From Dryobates pubescens (taxonomy: Eukaryota; Chordata; Aves; Piciformes; Picidae): 64,000 nt of DNA. This document shows, one piece after another, positions 18,320-30,439 of the stretch (the stretch's first letter is position 1; each line of letters opens with the position of its first letter). The stretch lies in assembly GCF_014839835.1 (NCBI RefSeq), contig NC_071613.1:4672171-4736170 (forward strand), in the 5' to 3' direction. Position numbers and translations under genes: made by a program. The notes under the pieces were generated by a model. It was not told where the DNA came from. It saw only the letters and a program-made list of their open reading frames with translations, and made no database searches.

Positions 18320-21300
18320 TCTTCACAGTATTTTCATAAACAACACCCTGTGCTACTCTGCACCACTTACAGTTTGAGTAACCTGGCACCATTTCTAGGT
18401 AGATGACAGACCTTTCAAGAGAGTTTTCTCAGGGTTTTCACTTAGCTGTTAAGCTCTTCCCTGACCCAAGACTAGGTGATGATAAAAATGTGAGCAGTCT
18501 CACATGTCAAGATTTTGTTTCTTGCTTAAAACATGGCTAACTCATTGCTGTTGGGGTGTTAAGCAAGCAGCTTGTTTTTTCTGCACACACAACTGCATGT
18601 TGTAGAGGAATCAGGAATGTAAGAGTTTCCAGATTCCTGACACCTGGGTGAAGAGGCAAACCCTAGTGCAAAACCAAACAAACACCCCCCTGTACCCCAC
18701 ACCTCCCCATCCAGAGGTGACTCCTTACCTGTTAGCCTGCAGAAAATGGCAGCAGCCATCTCTGATAGATCAGGAATATTTTAATGCTACTTCCAGTGCC
18801 TACAGCCATCCCCCTGAACCTCGTCACTGTGTTAACTAGGCCGATCCTGAGCGGTAAAATGATGAAAGAGCAGAGCAGAATCCATGCTGTGTGTTGGAAC
18901 TGTGCTGAGGAAATGGGAGGCAAGCACTCAGCATCAGCACTTCTGCCAGACTGGGGTGCCCAGGCTCATTCGTGCCACGGCGCCCAACACGCTGCTTTGG
19001 GTCCCCGCCGTGCACAACACGGGACCAGAACCAGGCACTCCAGTTTCTCGAGCAGTTCCAGGCTTCACAGCTACAGGGTAACAGCAGCCCTTTGGAAAGG
19101 CAATGCAGTGACAGTTTCATGCCAGGGTAGAAGTAGAGGTGTGGCTCAGACTAAGCAGCAAGCAGCTCAACTGTGGTTACCTCGCATGGCACTGCCCGTG
19201 GTACAGAACAGCAGAACTAACTCCTGGGGGCTTCACAGGAGCAACGCACAGCATATTCAGCTTAAATGTTCTCTTCTCCACTTCAAGACACAAGGTAAGG
19301 TGTGTTGACTTCTCTTTCTAAAAACACATCACATTTACTTGAGCTCATGACAGTTATGTACATAGCTGGTTTAAGTCATTGATGAGTCAGGATGCATCTT
19401 CATCCCCACAAGGAGAGCAGCATTTTCCTCCTGCTCTAGATTAATTTTTACTTTGCTTGACCAGCTGCAATGGGTTGTGGTGACCCATATTTATCTCTGC
19501 AAGAGAAGAACACTCACTCCACAAATTATTTATCAGCACTACCCCACCAGCAGAAACCTGAGAATGAAGCTAGCTTGGCACCAGGATCACCTGTGCTTCA
19601 GCATGGAACACTCTGAAACAGTGTCTCCCGTTCCTGTGTATTACCTTCATCTTAAACCTAAGCATTGTTGCTTTTTTCCCTTCTGTATTCTTGGATATCT
19701 ACTCAGTGCTGTATTTAACAGAAGTATTTTCTTCTGTCACTACTATTTCAGAGAGCTGCACACCTGCTGACTCCCACCAAAAGAGGGTAAAGTGGTTTAA
19801 AGGAAGCCAAGCCTGTTGGCACCAAGCTTGCCCCTGCTCTGTGTGCAGTTAGTGTTCAGGTACTGCAACTGCAGCCAAAGCTCCCTGCTTGTGTTCAGAA
19901 AAGCAGGAGGGTCTGATGCCCTCCCTTACCGAACCCAAGAAGTGAGCCTGGCCATGGGTTCTGCAGTACTCAGCATTCATCTTGTTACCAGCTGGCAGCC
20001 ACCCCTTGGACAGGTGGCCTCAGTGGTTCAGAGTGTAGGGTCACAGCACATAGCCCTGCCTGGCCTGCAGGCAGCACAGCCTGCCAGCTGCTCAAGGCCC
20101 TTAAGTACATCTGCAGGAGGGATGCAGAGGCAGCCCCTGTGACATAGATGCTGTAGCCCCATGCTGGGGGAAGGGAAAAAGGCAATTTTTACTGAAGCAT
20201 AAAAGATGTCAGACAGGGTGTCAGTATGGGAATTTGACTACAAGAGGTTGAGCACTGCCTGAAGGAACACAGGAAATAAGAAAGTGCCAAACTTGTCCTA
20301 AATGGAATGTTTAATTATTATTTTTTTTAATCACTCCCACACACACACACAAGCACAAAAATCTTAGTGTGATCAGTCTTACAGGTTTGAGATCTGCTGC
20401 TTCCAGCTGGAGACATATCCCCAGCATTACTGCTTTGCAGCCAGTGATGCCCTGCTGACTGGAGGAGACTCATTCACTGAATGGACACAGCCTGGGCCTG
20501 GCACCATTCCAGTGCCACCCTCTCTAGGGACTGCTCCTTTCACCACGGCATGAACCATGACAAGCTTCCTGCTAGCAGTAGCATCATCAGCCAAAAACAG
20601 TGCTGGCAGGACTGGGAGAACACAGCCAAGGAGCTGTTACCAGATTGAACAGGACTGCCCTTAGCTCAGTCTCACAGGAAGGCACACAGGCACCTCTCTC
20701 CCACCATGCACTCACACAGATGCACACAGCAGGGCTTTTCTGTTCCCAGCTCTGCAGCTGTGGGGTCTGGTAACTAAACCAGATGAGAATGGTGTCAGTG
20801 GAAAGAGAGGCAGTGCTTGCAGTGACCATACTAGGGCCCAAGTGCTGAGCATTCAGGCACATTCCCCTCATCCACGAGGCAAGTGCTAGTTGCACTGGAA
20901 AGTGCTGTGCATACCCAAGGGCTCCTCCAACCTGCAAGGCAGCTGGTTTGCATCCACACACTAACCCCCCTGGGATAAGAAATACATCTTCAGGCAGCAC
21001 AACTGCAGAGCACTCTCCAGCAAAAGGCTGCTTGGGCAGTCTGCATCTCAGTCCTACTGGAGAACAAACACTGCAGCATCCCAGCGCAGAGTGAACCGTG
21101 GGAGACAAGATGAATGAAATGCAAACTCAGTCACCCACTGCTGCAAACACTTCTGCATTACAGTATGGGCACTACCTGTCAACAGACCTTAAGTCTAGCA
21201 GGTCTGCCAAGTATGTGGAAGTTTGTACCTAGTTTTCAGCCCTTAGAAGACTGGCTGATAACAACAGACCTTAAATGCAAATGGCATACGTGACAGCACA

Positions 21301-22180
21301 ATGTCCACGGCATGGTGCGAGTGCTCATTGCACCTAACAGAGACTGATTTCTCACAAAGTCAGGCAAGACAAAACACAGGCTTCAGACACTTCATGGGTT
21401 TGCTTCTTTTTCAAGGAAATTATTAATAAGAAATATGAAACTGGCAGACAGACAATGAAATGTACAAGTTTCCCAATTAAGAAGTGGTCAAAATTCTTCA
21501 TCTGTGTTCTGTCCTGCAGCCCTGGGACAGACAGCTGCGAGGCTTATCCCAAGTACCTTTACTTCTTACATTGCTAAGACAGATAGGACCTGACTGCATA
21601 TCTACACAAACAGTGACTGCACCTGCTGGAACACGAAGGCCTTCATCCAAGAGAAAGCAGGGAACCCCTTGGTGAGGAACACACAGTGCTGCTGCAATAG
21701 CAAAGGGGATCCAGCGCCTGGAAGGCTGCCGTCTTGCCAGCAAGAGGAGATGCTCTAGCAGCTTGTCAAAGAAACAAAGTCTCCTATAGCAAGCACAAAA
21801 TACAGAGATGAGAGATCTTTATAGTGTTTGTGCATAAGTCACCACCCACTTCTCTCTGCAGACAGTGGGACACAGTCCATTTCAGTTTTCATATTCATCG
21901 ACTTGGAAACAAGGCCAGTCAGGCTTCCCAACAGGAATTCACACAGCAAAAAAAATCCTTCCTCCAAACCCAGGCAGGATCCCTCCACTGGTTTGCATTC
22001 CCATCCACCTTTAAAAAAACCCATTAAAACTCTGCTTTTCTTCAAGCAGCAGATTCTGCATTTGTCAGTGGCAGCTTTGCTGTAGAAGTCCTAGAAAGTT
22101 CAAACTCTTAGCATACAAAAACGTGTAAACAAAGTGATAAGTTTTTAGAAGGCATGCATGCTCTGGAGGATTAAAAACTG
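18320..22180. other. BAG2-RAB23 convergent intergenic region
   Basis: The space between two convergent genes. No conserved exon, no CR1 and no recognisable LTR. A short CA run lies at 20338-20351. Longer BAG2 or RAB23 3' UTR forms could extend into it. Confidence 0.5.
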
Positions 22181-22186
22181 TTTATT
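22181..22186 (-). promoter_or_regulatory. RAB23: Candidate RAB23 polyadenylation signal
   Basis: TTTATT on the plus strand (AATAAA in the gene's direction), about 1.3 kb after the RAB23 stop. It is the first canonical hexamer I find downstream of that stop. The 3' UTR would then be 22170-23488. Confidence 0.45.
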
Positions 22187-23488
22187 TTTGGTAAGTAAGA
22201 TACTTGCTTAGCAATTTTAAAAGCACCTTAGTGATTTAGAAGCCTAAGTCCAAATAACTTGCATTTGGACCTGAGCTCCTAAACATCTAAACCGATTCTG
22301 CTAAACTACTTAAGCACTTGGAAAAGGTTTTGCCGTGTCTCTGATCTTGCAGAATTAGATTTTCTGTAGCCAGCAGCTAACTTTGAGACAACATTCAAGA
22401 AATGCTCGTTTATGTAGCTCAGACCTCAGCTGCATTGTCTGGGTCCTCCATAACTCAGTTTATGGTACCTATGGATTTTGTTTTTCCAGGGAAGTGTTTC
22501 ATGAAACCGCTTTGCAAGGTCCTTTTGCATAAACAACACAAGGGTGCAGCTATACAATCTGAGCAGGAAGGGCTGCACGATGTTCCTTCTGAACAGCTGG
22601 TAGTGTCAAAGACTGCAGTATTTGTTCAACCTGTTATGACTGAGAGGAGACAAATTAAGAAGCCATCTGTAAGCACTGCATTAGGTAAAAAGAATGAGCA
22701 TTTTTGGCACTGTGCATTTTTAAATCTAAGTTTTTAGGCCCAAAGTAGAGCAAATGGCAGCTGGGAGAGCCTCATCTGAAGCACCATGTTTGTAAAGGAA
22801 AGGTTCTTTTCAGAAGGTGCTCTTCTGTGTCATCAGCTGATCTCCAGGTAACATCTGCACTGGGATGTAACCTGCATGGTCACACCAGATGGCTACAGGC
22901 ACACCTCAGCACTCGTTTCAGAGCTGGCGTGAGGTCAGCATGGGATCAAGCACACATCAGCAGGTGCAACCCAACCCTGGACCGTATCATGCAAGGCTGT
23001 TGCCCTGGCAGAAGTGCCAAGATCCCTACCAACAGTGAGGCATGAAATGCAGTGTCCTCCTCCTGCTCTTGGCCTTCTGTGTCCTGACTAACGCATTCTA
23101 ACCTTTGAAGCGTGGCTGCGAGGCTGCTGCTTTACCTTGGGCCGTAGTGCTCTGGTCTGCATCTACAGCTGGCAGTGCTAGCCTTAGGTTAAATGTGCTT
23201 TGCAGTTCAGCAGTACCCAGTTCAGAGCAGTTCCTTGGGAGAGGGGAAGCTTGCCTGGTTTGGACAAAGTGCATGGGGCAGCCACGTCTCCGTGCCTGAC
23301 CACCCAGTGCCTCACTGCACACACCAACACACGCTGCATCACAAGGTTATATGAATCCACCTGGATCCTGTAGGCACAAGGTTTGCTAAAGCTCTGGTGA
23401 AAACACCTCTACAGCTGGCTTGGTTCATACTCAGTTGCACAACTTTGTCCAATTCACTTGGCTTCCTTTTGTGTCCTCCTGAAGTGGT

Positions 23489-23625
23489 CTAAGGTATGCT
23501 GCAGTTGCTAAAAGGACTTCTGTTTTTCTTGGTCCTCTGTTTGTTCGGTCTGAGGTTGATGATGTCACCATTAAGAGTGCTAGAGTTCTGGCTGGAGTGA
23601 CTTCCACCAGCTGTACTAAAAACAC
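23489..23625 (-). CDS. RAB23: RAB23 last coding exon
   Basis: 137 bp encoding the hypervariable C-terminal tail with TAGGSHSSQNSSTLNGD and the final CSIP. The acceptor (CCCATAG in gene direction) is at 23626-23627. Confidence 0.96.
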
Positions 23626-26600
23626 CTATGGGAAGCAGAGGAAAAGATTGACTTCTTGCAGCACAATCCTCTCTTAGGCCACAACACCCAGCTAAGGCCA
23701 AGTAGCGCACCTCACATACATGTTCTGATTCTTAAAGGCTTTATCGAGTTCTTGGGTCAATCTTGCAGCTGAACTGGGAGCAGAGCCAGCTGGAATGACT
23801 GGGCAGGCAGTGTCTGAGCTGGTAAGACATCTGTGTAATGGAAGGGCAGCATATGCACTCATCTGCCTTTGTGTGTGCTACTAATTGCACGTAAGAAAGG
23901 GGTGGTGAGTCCAGCAATGCAAGAAAACCATGGCAATTTCAGAGGCTTTGCTGAGCTAAAGGGAAGGGAGAAGCCTGAACAAAAAGGGAGTGCTTCAAGG
24001 GAAAAAAATGAACTGACTCAGAAATGGTTCAGAGAAGGAGGACAGAGCTCAGTGCTCGCTTACAAAGGCCTTCTCTTTGCATGCCAGATTCTTTTACCAT
24101 GACTCTCTTGTAAATCTGCACCAGGATGAGTAACACCAATACTACTGACATCAGGAGACCCAAGAAGCATCCTTCCTCAAGCCCTTGCACAATGTTTGCT
24201 TAAACCAATTTAATCAAAGGGCACTTGCCAAACATGAGCTAGAAACTTCAGTACATCAGTCTGATGGTCTTGTAACTTCAGAGAGTCAAAGTTATTTTAC
24301 AGGAGGAAGAGAGGCAGAAGGTAATAATTAGCCCGACTCACCCTGGATTAACCCTCAAGGAAAGGGACAAGCCCAGGGGTGTGATGACACAAAACTGTTT
24401 CCCTTACAGCATACCTACCTATTTTGTTACTGCTTGCATGGATGACTTCTGGATCCTCAGCTGTTTGCTGCTTCAGCTTTTGAAGGTACTTATCTGCCAG
24501 ATACTTAAAAACTGCAGTGTTAACAGGGGAAAGGTACATCACAGGATGGTTAAAAGCAATCTTCAGATCAAGAATGAAAAACTCATGACTGACTTTTTCA
24601 TGATCACTCATTGATGACAAACTCCCCAGGAGCCAGCAATGCTTGCTGGCAGCCCAGCAGGCAGCTGTGTGCTGAGCTGCAGGGAGGGCATTCTGTCCCT
24701 CTGCTCCGCTCAAATCCCACCTGCAGCACTGCCTCCAGTTCTGGGGCCCCCAGCATAGGAAGAGGGTTCACAGGAGGCCTCCAAGATGATGAGAGGCAGC
24801 AACATCTGTCTAACAAACTAATGCTACTGTCTATTGTATCAGGGTGTAAGTCAGAGCCTGCCTAGGATTCTGAAACAACCTATAGCTACAGGAGAATCTA
24901 CTGAACCTGTATGCTATGATTATTTACATTGGTAATTCATAATTCACCTAAAGGTGACACAGGAAGATTTTACATTCTCTCTTGCACATTTTTTTCCAAG
25001 GTTGGAATGATGTTAGAAGAAACAATCCCTTTAAGTTTGCCTGATTAAACCAAGAGAAAAATCAAAGTTACCAGAGGCTGTAATTCATGATTATTCAAAC
25101 CCTACCCCACAAGAGAGAATGACTGAATTTTAATACAGTACTCTTAGGAAATTAAAAAATGATACCAGGGAATATTAGTAAAACACCACCAAAAGGCTGC
25201 AAGAGTTCCAGGCCTTTAGTGTACTTTAAATGGAACTAAACTATGAAATAACTGTTTATATCAGTTTAATTCATTGTTTATGTCAGTTATTAACAAATAC
25301 AAACTAAGGTGTTCAACAACTAGGAACATTGTAATCACTGAACTTCTACTGGCAGCCCTTAGACTAAGCAGCTTGAGCACTCCCACAGGTCTGTCCCCTT
25401 GAGGCTGTGCATGTCTGGATAGGGACAGGAGCACTGTTCACCCAGCTGGGCCTAGCTCACCCAGTGGTGCTGCTAAAAAAGATAAGAGGAATGGCAAGGC
25501 ATGGGAAGGGACAGATCAGCTGCAAAGCACAGCTGAGCCCTGCTGAGCAGCAGAGGGCAGGGCAGACAGCCACCCTGCTACATCTCCTACCTTCAGTGAC
25601 GTTGAGGTCCTCCTTCACTGACACCCGGTAGAACCTCAGCCTCAGCTTCTTTGCCAGGGCTTCTGCCTCTTCGCTGCACAGCAGAGGAAGACTTTGTCAA
25701 TACTGAGCTGCAGCATTTGTCAGCATTTATTCTTACAGACAAAATGCTTGGTGGCAAGGTGCACCCAGTAACAGCCAAAACATGCCTGGTTCTCAACTCT
25801 TCACAGTATTTCCACTATAGAAACAAGGCCTTTGACATGCAGTTTCTGTAAGATCCCAAGTAATTTCTTTCCACTGTCTATTCACTTCATTAACTGCAGT
25901 TTCTCTAGGGTTCAGATGTCAGTGAAACCAAAAGGAAGCTGGCTGCAGTTAACACTAGAATTAGAATTGCCACTGCAAAGTCCAAACAAGGTAATGGTGA
26001 AGTGCACCTCAATGAAGCAGTGGACTATGCAAGCAGGGGCGTACAGAGATGAAACCAAGGACCAGTGTTTTATGTGAGCTGAAAGAGAACTGCTGCTGAA
26101 TAGTAAGGAGCTGAGGAAGCTTTAGAAAGTTTCACCAGGGGAAATCACAGCATCAGAAAGATGATGTTACTGAGGCAGGCAAAGTATTCCAAGAACAAAA
26201 CCTAAGCAACATACCATGAATAAAGGAGGAGTTCAAATGCAATTTTGCTTTTCCTGTGCAAAATCCTCAGTATTCTTTGTAGAGGGAGTAGAAACTGGTT
26301 TGTGCCACCAGTGATAGCAAACAGAGAACAAAGCAAGCCAGTGCAGGAAACAACAAAAAGAAGAAACAATTTAAATCTCTCAGGAAGATGGCAGAACTAA
26401 AGAAGTGGAGAATGCTCAGCTTCACCAGGCAGTACTTTCTGCACGACACGCTGTGGTAAATAAAAGCACTGGTTAGGATGGCAAGGATGGCAAGGATGAA
26501 ACTTGGTCACACACAAAGTGCAGAATGAGCTGGCAGTTAAATGTGCACAGACACACACAGCAAGGAAGGGGCAGCAGCCTGCAGCTTATCACCAGATGGG

Positions 26601-29600
26601 GATTCACACAGAGTTACAGTATTTTGATTACAACGAGCACTAAAACCAAACTAAAGCAAAGCAAACACTGAGATACTGTTTTCAAACAACCTGCTCCAAT
26701 GCTTCACCCTGTCAGCAAGCACTCCCTAGTCAGGTTTAACTTCACTGGTGCACAGCACAGACTAACTAACGGCACATTTGAACAGCAGAGGAGATTTGCA
26801 GGTTTACAATTTCTGATTTCAGGGCACAAACTCCTCACATTGTTGCTCTGCTTTTTTGGCTGACACTCCAGAAGATGGCATGAAGACAACAGAAAGCTCC
26901 TAGCTTTGCAGGCAGGTCTGCCCAAGCAGCTCGGTCCTGCAGCAGTGCCTGCCACCTGTGCTGGGGCACCTTTTGATGCAGGGCACTGCTCTGGCAGCCT
27001 AGGTAACAGAAGCCTTCACCAGTACCTCCCACAGGCTGATTTGCTTTGAACCATGTGTATGCACAGGGCAAGTATTGTCCTTTGAAAACAGAAAGGGAAA
27101 TCTCCTACTTCTTTATGCAAGAGTCATCGAGGAGATCAATCTTATTCTGCACAAGAACTGTGGGAACATCTCCAACTTCAGCCACAACTTTTTCCTTCCA
27201 GGAAGGGATTGCTTTGAAGGACTCTCTGTCAGTTGTAGAGAACACAAGAACACAAGCCTGGGCTCCTAAAATAAACAAATCAATTGCAAATATAAATAAA
27301 CACCCATCAGCCCACCAACATGAAACCAAGAAGAAATCACAGATACTCTATTGCAAGTAGAACTTCCAAGTTTCTCCCATGAAAGTGCACTTCTACTACC
27401 AGCTTGTTGCCAATATGCAAAGGTCAGGGGGACTACGCCACCTGCAACTGCAGAGCATTCTGACCTCTACTGAGGTGACTTGTCTGAGATTTTGTACCAT
27501 GGTGATACATTTTTCCCAGCCATCAGGAAAGCAGTTTGACAAGAACTGAGTCATGGAATCTTTACCAAGTCATTCATCTCTCTCATGCTGAACAAAATGA
27601 GAATGATTTTCACAACCACTGTTAAATAACACACAAGGAAAGCCCAAGCATGCAGCTGGTAACTGGCCAAGCAGGTACCCTACCCCTGTGTGAACTGAGA
27701 AATGCAGGCTCTGGGCTAGGAGTGAACCCCCTGTCCTTGTTACTCCAGTGGGTCAGGCTGTGGTGGGCCTAGTTAATTATCTTTTGCTGTCTACAACTAC
27801 CTGAAGGGAAGTTGTAGCCAGGTGGTCTCTTCTCCCAGGCAGCCAGAACAAGAGGACACAGTGTCAAGCTGTGCCAGGGGAGGTTTTGGCTGGATGTTAG
27901 GAAGAAGTTCTTCACAGACAGATTGGCCATTGGAATGTGCTGCCCAGGGAGGTGGTGGAGTCACCCTCACTGGAGGTGTTTAAGAAGAGACTGGATGAGG
28001 CACTTGGTGCCATGGTTTAGTTGATTAGATGGTGTTGGGTGATAAGTTGGACTTGATGATCTCAAAGGTCTCTTCCAACTTGGTCTATCCTATGCTACCC
28101 TATGCTATCCTATCCTATCTTTGGGGGATGACTGCAGGATTTTTTTTGTTCACTTGGATTAATTTCGAAGTGCCTCAGCCCCAGCTTTTGGAACAGACAC
28201 AAAAATGTCTTGCAGAAAAGAACACTTTCAGAGGGGCTGTCTGGAGAGCTGCATTCTGTGCAGATGTTTGTTACATTTTCTTCCACGTTTTTGAAGGGCA
28301 CTGCCAGGCATCCTGCAGAAAGTGACACCTAAAGGTCTTTTCCAACATGGTTAATCCTATCCTATCCTATCCTATCCTATCCTATCCTATCCTATCCTAT
28401 CCTATCCTATCCTATCCTATCCTAATCCTAATTAGGGTGAGTGTCTGACATGAAGGGGAAACACATCTCAAAACTGAAGAAGGTGAACTAAAACTTCTTT
28501 TCACACACACACAAGATTCATACTACAGACACAGGAAAACAGAGATGAGCAGGCTCAAAAGCACCAAATGACAGCCATGGTATGTTCACCTCTGTAGTAG
28601 GCCTTAGTTATTGCATCAAATTCTTCCTGGCCCGCAGTGTCCCACAGCATCAGCCTGACATCTTCATCGTTAACTCTGAAACAGACAACTGTCATCAACA
28701 CAAGGAACAAGAGCAACCCAGAAAGCCTGGCAGGGAAATGTCTCTGCACCTACACTGCAAGACTAATTCAGCTCAACTTTGATCTCATTTAAATCTAAGG
28801 TAACTTAATGTTGGTAATGGTGCACCTCTGCCACGTGCCGTGGCAGTACTTCCTCGGTTACATTGCAAGCTCTTCCCTGCCAGTCCATGTCACATTTTCT
28901 TCTTCCTCTACATTTCCCTCTAGTAAGGAAGACTAATACAGACTTCAAACCTCAGTAATGATCTTTTTGTCTTTTCAGTCAGCTTTCAAAATGATGGGAT
29001 TTTCTTAGTTCCCACAAATGTAGCATTTCCATTTCATCAAACATAACTGGGTATTACCTGCTTACACTCCACAAAGGCACTGAATCTGTAGCATGTTTCA
29101 TTTTCTTTTCCACAGTCATTTTGATCTACACTGGCTGATACATTTGCATAATCATTTTATCACAAGTACTTCCACTTCCTGCACAGCTAAGGCAACCCCA
29201 CCAAAGCAACAGGTGGTAGAATACAGAGGAACCTCATCCAAAAACTAAGCACGACAGAGGTCCCAAATTCTATCTTGCTTTCGATTTACAATTGTAAATC
29301 TTGTATGGAAACAGAGTGGTGTGATTCTAGCCCATTGTGCAGGAGAGAAAACAACTCCCTGCACCAGGCTCTGGAGACACAGGCCTTGTGTCAAGCCTTC
29401 CTAAATCCTGGGACTGCAGCAGAACAAAGAACTAAAGGGACAGGTGACAATCAGTAGAGTGCCAGCTGTTGAATACATACTGGATCTGTCTTTCCAGGAA
29501 ATCCACACCAATGGTTTTCTTGTAGTCTTTTGTAAAGATGCCCTTGCAGTACCGCTGAATCATGCTGGATTTTCCCACAGCTCCATTTCCCACTACCACC

Positions 29601-29635
29601 ACCTTGATGGCCACCTCCATATCCTCTTCCAACAT
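23489..29635 (-). CDS. RAB23: RAB23 small GTPase (complete coding sequence, 6 exons)
   Basis: The coding exons in gene order are 29481-29635, 28590-28675, 27109-27265, 25591-25673, 24419-24511 and 23489-23625. All borders are GT/AG with matching phases, giving 236 residues (human 237). Visible GTPase motifs: P-loop GNGAVGKS (residues 16-23), switch I around Thr41 (KKTIGVDF), WDTAGQE (63-69), NKID (121-124) and SVK (151-153). The protein ends in the prenylation motif CSIP (Cys233), preceded by the basic run RPNKQRTKKNR. RAB23 is known as a Rab-family GTPase acting at cilia and endosomes that antagonises Hedgehog signalling. The start ATG at 29635 is the conserved MLEEDMEV. The exon continues as 5' UTR to an acceptor at 29682-29683, so at least one non-coding first exon is expected in the CpG-rich region near 30.4-31.5 kb. 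Transcription is divergent from PRIM2 and convergent with BAG2. Confidence 0.98.
24419..24511 (-). CDS. RAB23: RAB23 coding exon 5
   Basis: 93 bp encoding FKYLADKYLQKLKQQTAEDP and onwards to SSNKIG. A CR1 fragment lies only 100 bp upstream in gene direction (24611). Confidence 0.97.
24611..24815 (+). mobile_element. CR1 LINE, internal fragment in RAB23 intron 4
   Basis: Reads forward as an internal CR1 segment: CCCAGGAGCCAGCAATG, then CCACCTGCAGCACTGCCTCC and TTCTGGGGCCCCCAGC. It is antisense to RAB23 and lacks the CR1 3' end. Confidence 0.85.
25591..25673 (-). CDS. RAB23: RAB23 coding exon 4
   Basis: 83 bp encoding EEAEALAKKLRLRFYRVSVK and EDLNVTE, with the SVK guanine-specificity motif. 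Phases 2 in, 1 out. Confidence 0.97.
27109..27265 (-). CDS. RAB23: RAB23 coding exon 3
   Basis: 157 bp encoding GAQACVLVFSTTDRESFKAI through VLVQNKIDLLDDSCIK. Acceptor TTTTAG and donor GTAGGA in gene direction. Confidence 0.98.
27785..28118 (+). mobile_element. CR1 LINE, 3' end with CTATC tail
   Basis: A nearly complete CR1 3' end, starting at the CTACAACTACCTGAAGGG block, with a short internal loss. It lies antisense in RAB23 intron 2 and ends in an irregular tail of CTATC/CTATG units. Confidence 0.93.
28330..28430 (+). repeat. (CCTAT)n array on a CR1 3' stub
   Basis: About 30 bp of CR1 3' end (AAAGGTCTTTTCCAACATGG) run directly into about 15 perfect CCTAT units. This is a separate, extremely short 5'-truncated CR1 insertion whose tail has expanded to a microsatellite. 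Confidence 0.8.
28590..28675 (-). CDS. RAB23: RAB23 coding exon 2
   Basis: 86 bp encoding VNDEDVRLMLWDTAGQEEFD and AITKAYYR, with the switch II WDTAGQE. Acceptor CTGTTTCAG, donor GTGAAC. Confidence 0.98.
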
Positions 29636-29681
29636 CTTTGTGGCCGACAGCCTCTGCAGCTTCTTCAGGAAGCTATGGGTT
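29481..29681 (-). CDS. RAB23: RAB23 first coding exon (start at 29635)
   Basis: Coding 29481-29635. It encodes MLEEDMEVAIKVVVVGNGAV, the P-loop and switch I. 29636-29681 is 5' UTR behind acceptor TTTTTTGCAG. The donor is CA|GTATGT. Confidence 0.97.
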
Positions 29682-30439
29682 CTGCAAAAAAAGGAAACAG
29701 CTGTGCTTATGGGTATGCTGAGAAGAGAGGGCACCAGGACACAGGATCATGCACTGGGGATTCACAAGGACTGCACAGCTGATCTTCAGCTCTGCCACAA
29801 ACTGCTTCAGTGACCTCAGGCAGGGTGTGGAGCCAGGCTCTACACTGATTTGCCACTTATTAACTGGATAAATATAATTGTTCATAAAAGACATCCTTCC
29901 AGAACACCAATTGTCATGTTGGTTATGCTCCTGATGCTCCACTGAAGTGCAGCAACTGTGAACTTCAGCCACTGCTTTTTCAGTTCTGATGGTCACTGAG
30001 CACCAACACTGGTGTTCTGAGGACAGAAACCTACAGTCCTACCTATACCCCTACCCCACTTCTTAGGATCTTGTCCAAATTTGTGTTTTGACAAAAATCA
30101 TCAGAGAAATCTGTGCACTCTTACTAGTTTTGGACGTGTGAATGCAAACACCAAAGATGCAAATATCACTGAGCCATTCTGAGAATGCATTTCCAAAGAT
30201 TTTAAAACAAACAAAAAACCCCCCAAACCCCAAGAAATTCAATAATCCACTTGTCTTAAAACATTTTTAGATAGCTTATCAATGCTCACCACACAAGTTC
30301 TTTACATGCAGAGAATCTACACCGTACATATATTAGGTGAGACCCTAATGCCACATGCCAGGGGCACTGCATCAGCTAGAGATCCGAATGGCAAGAGTGG
30401 AAAACAACCTATTTGGGCTTGCTGTGAAGTTATTCACTT

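Noticed and set aside
24348-24713. A 121-residue minus-strand protein
   Set aside because: It is RAB23 exon 5 read through its splice sites into intron and a CR1 fragment. Only the FKYLADKYLQK to SSNKIG part is real.
28352-28428. Interstitial telomere repeat
   Set aside because: The unit is the pentamer CCTAT, not CCCTAA, and it starts from a CR1 3' end.
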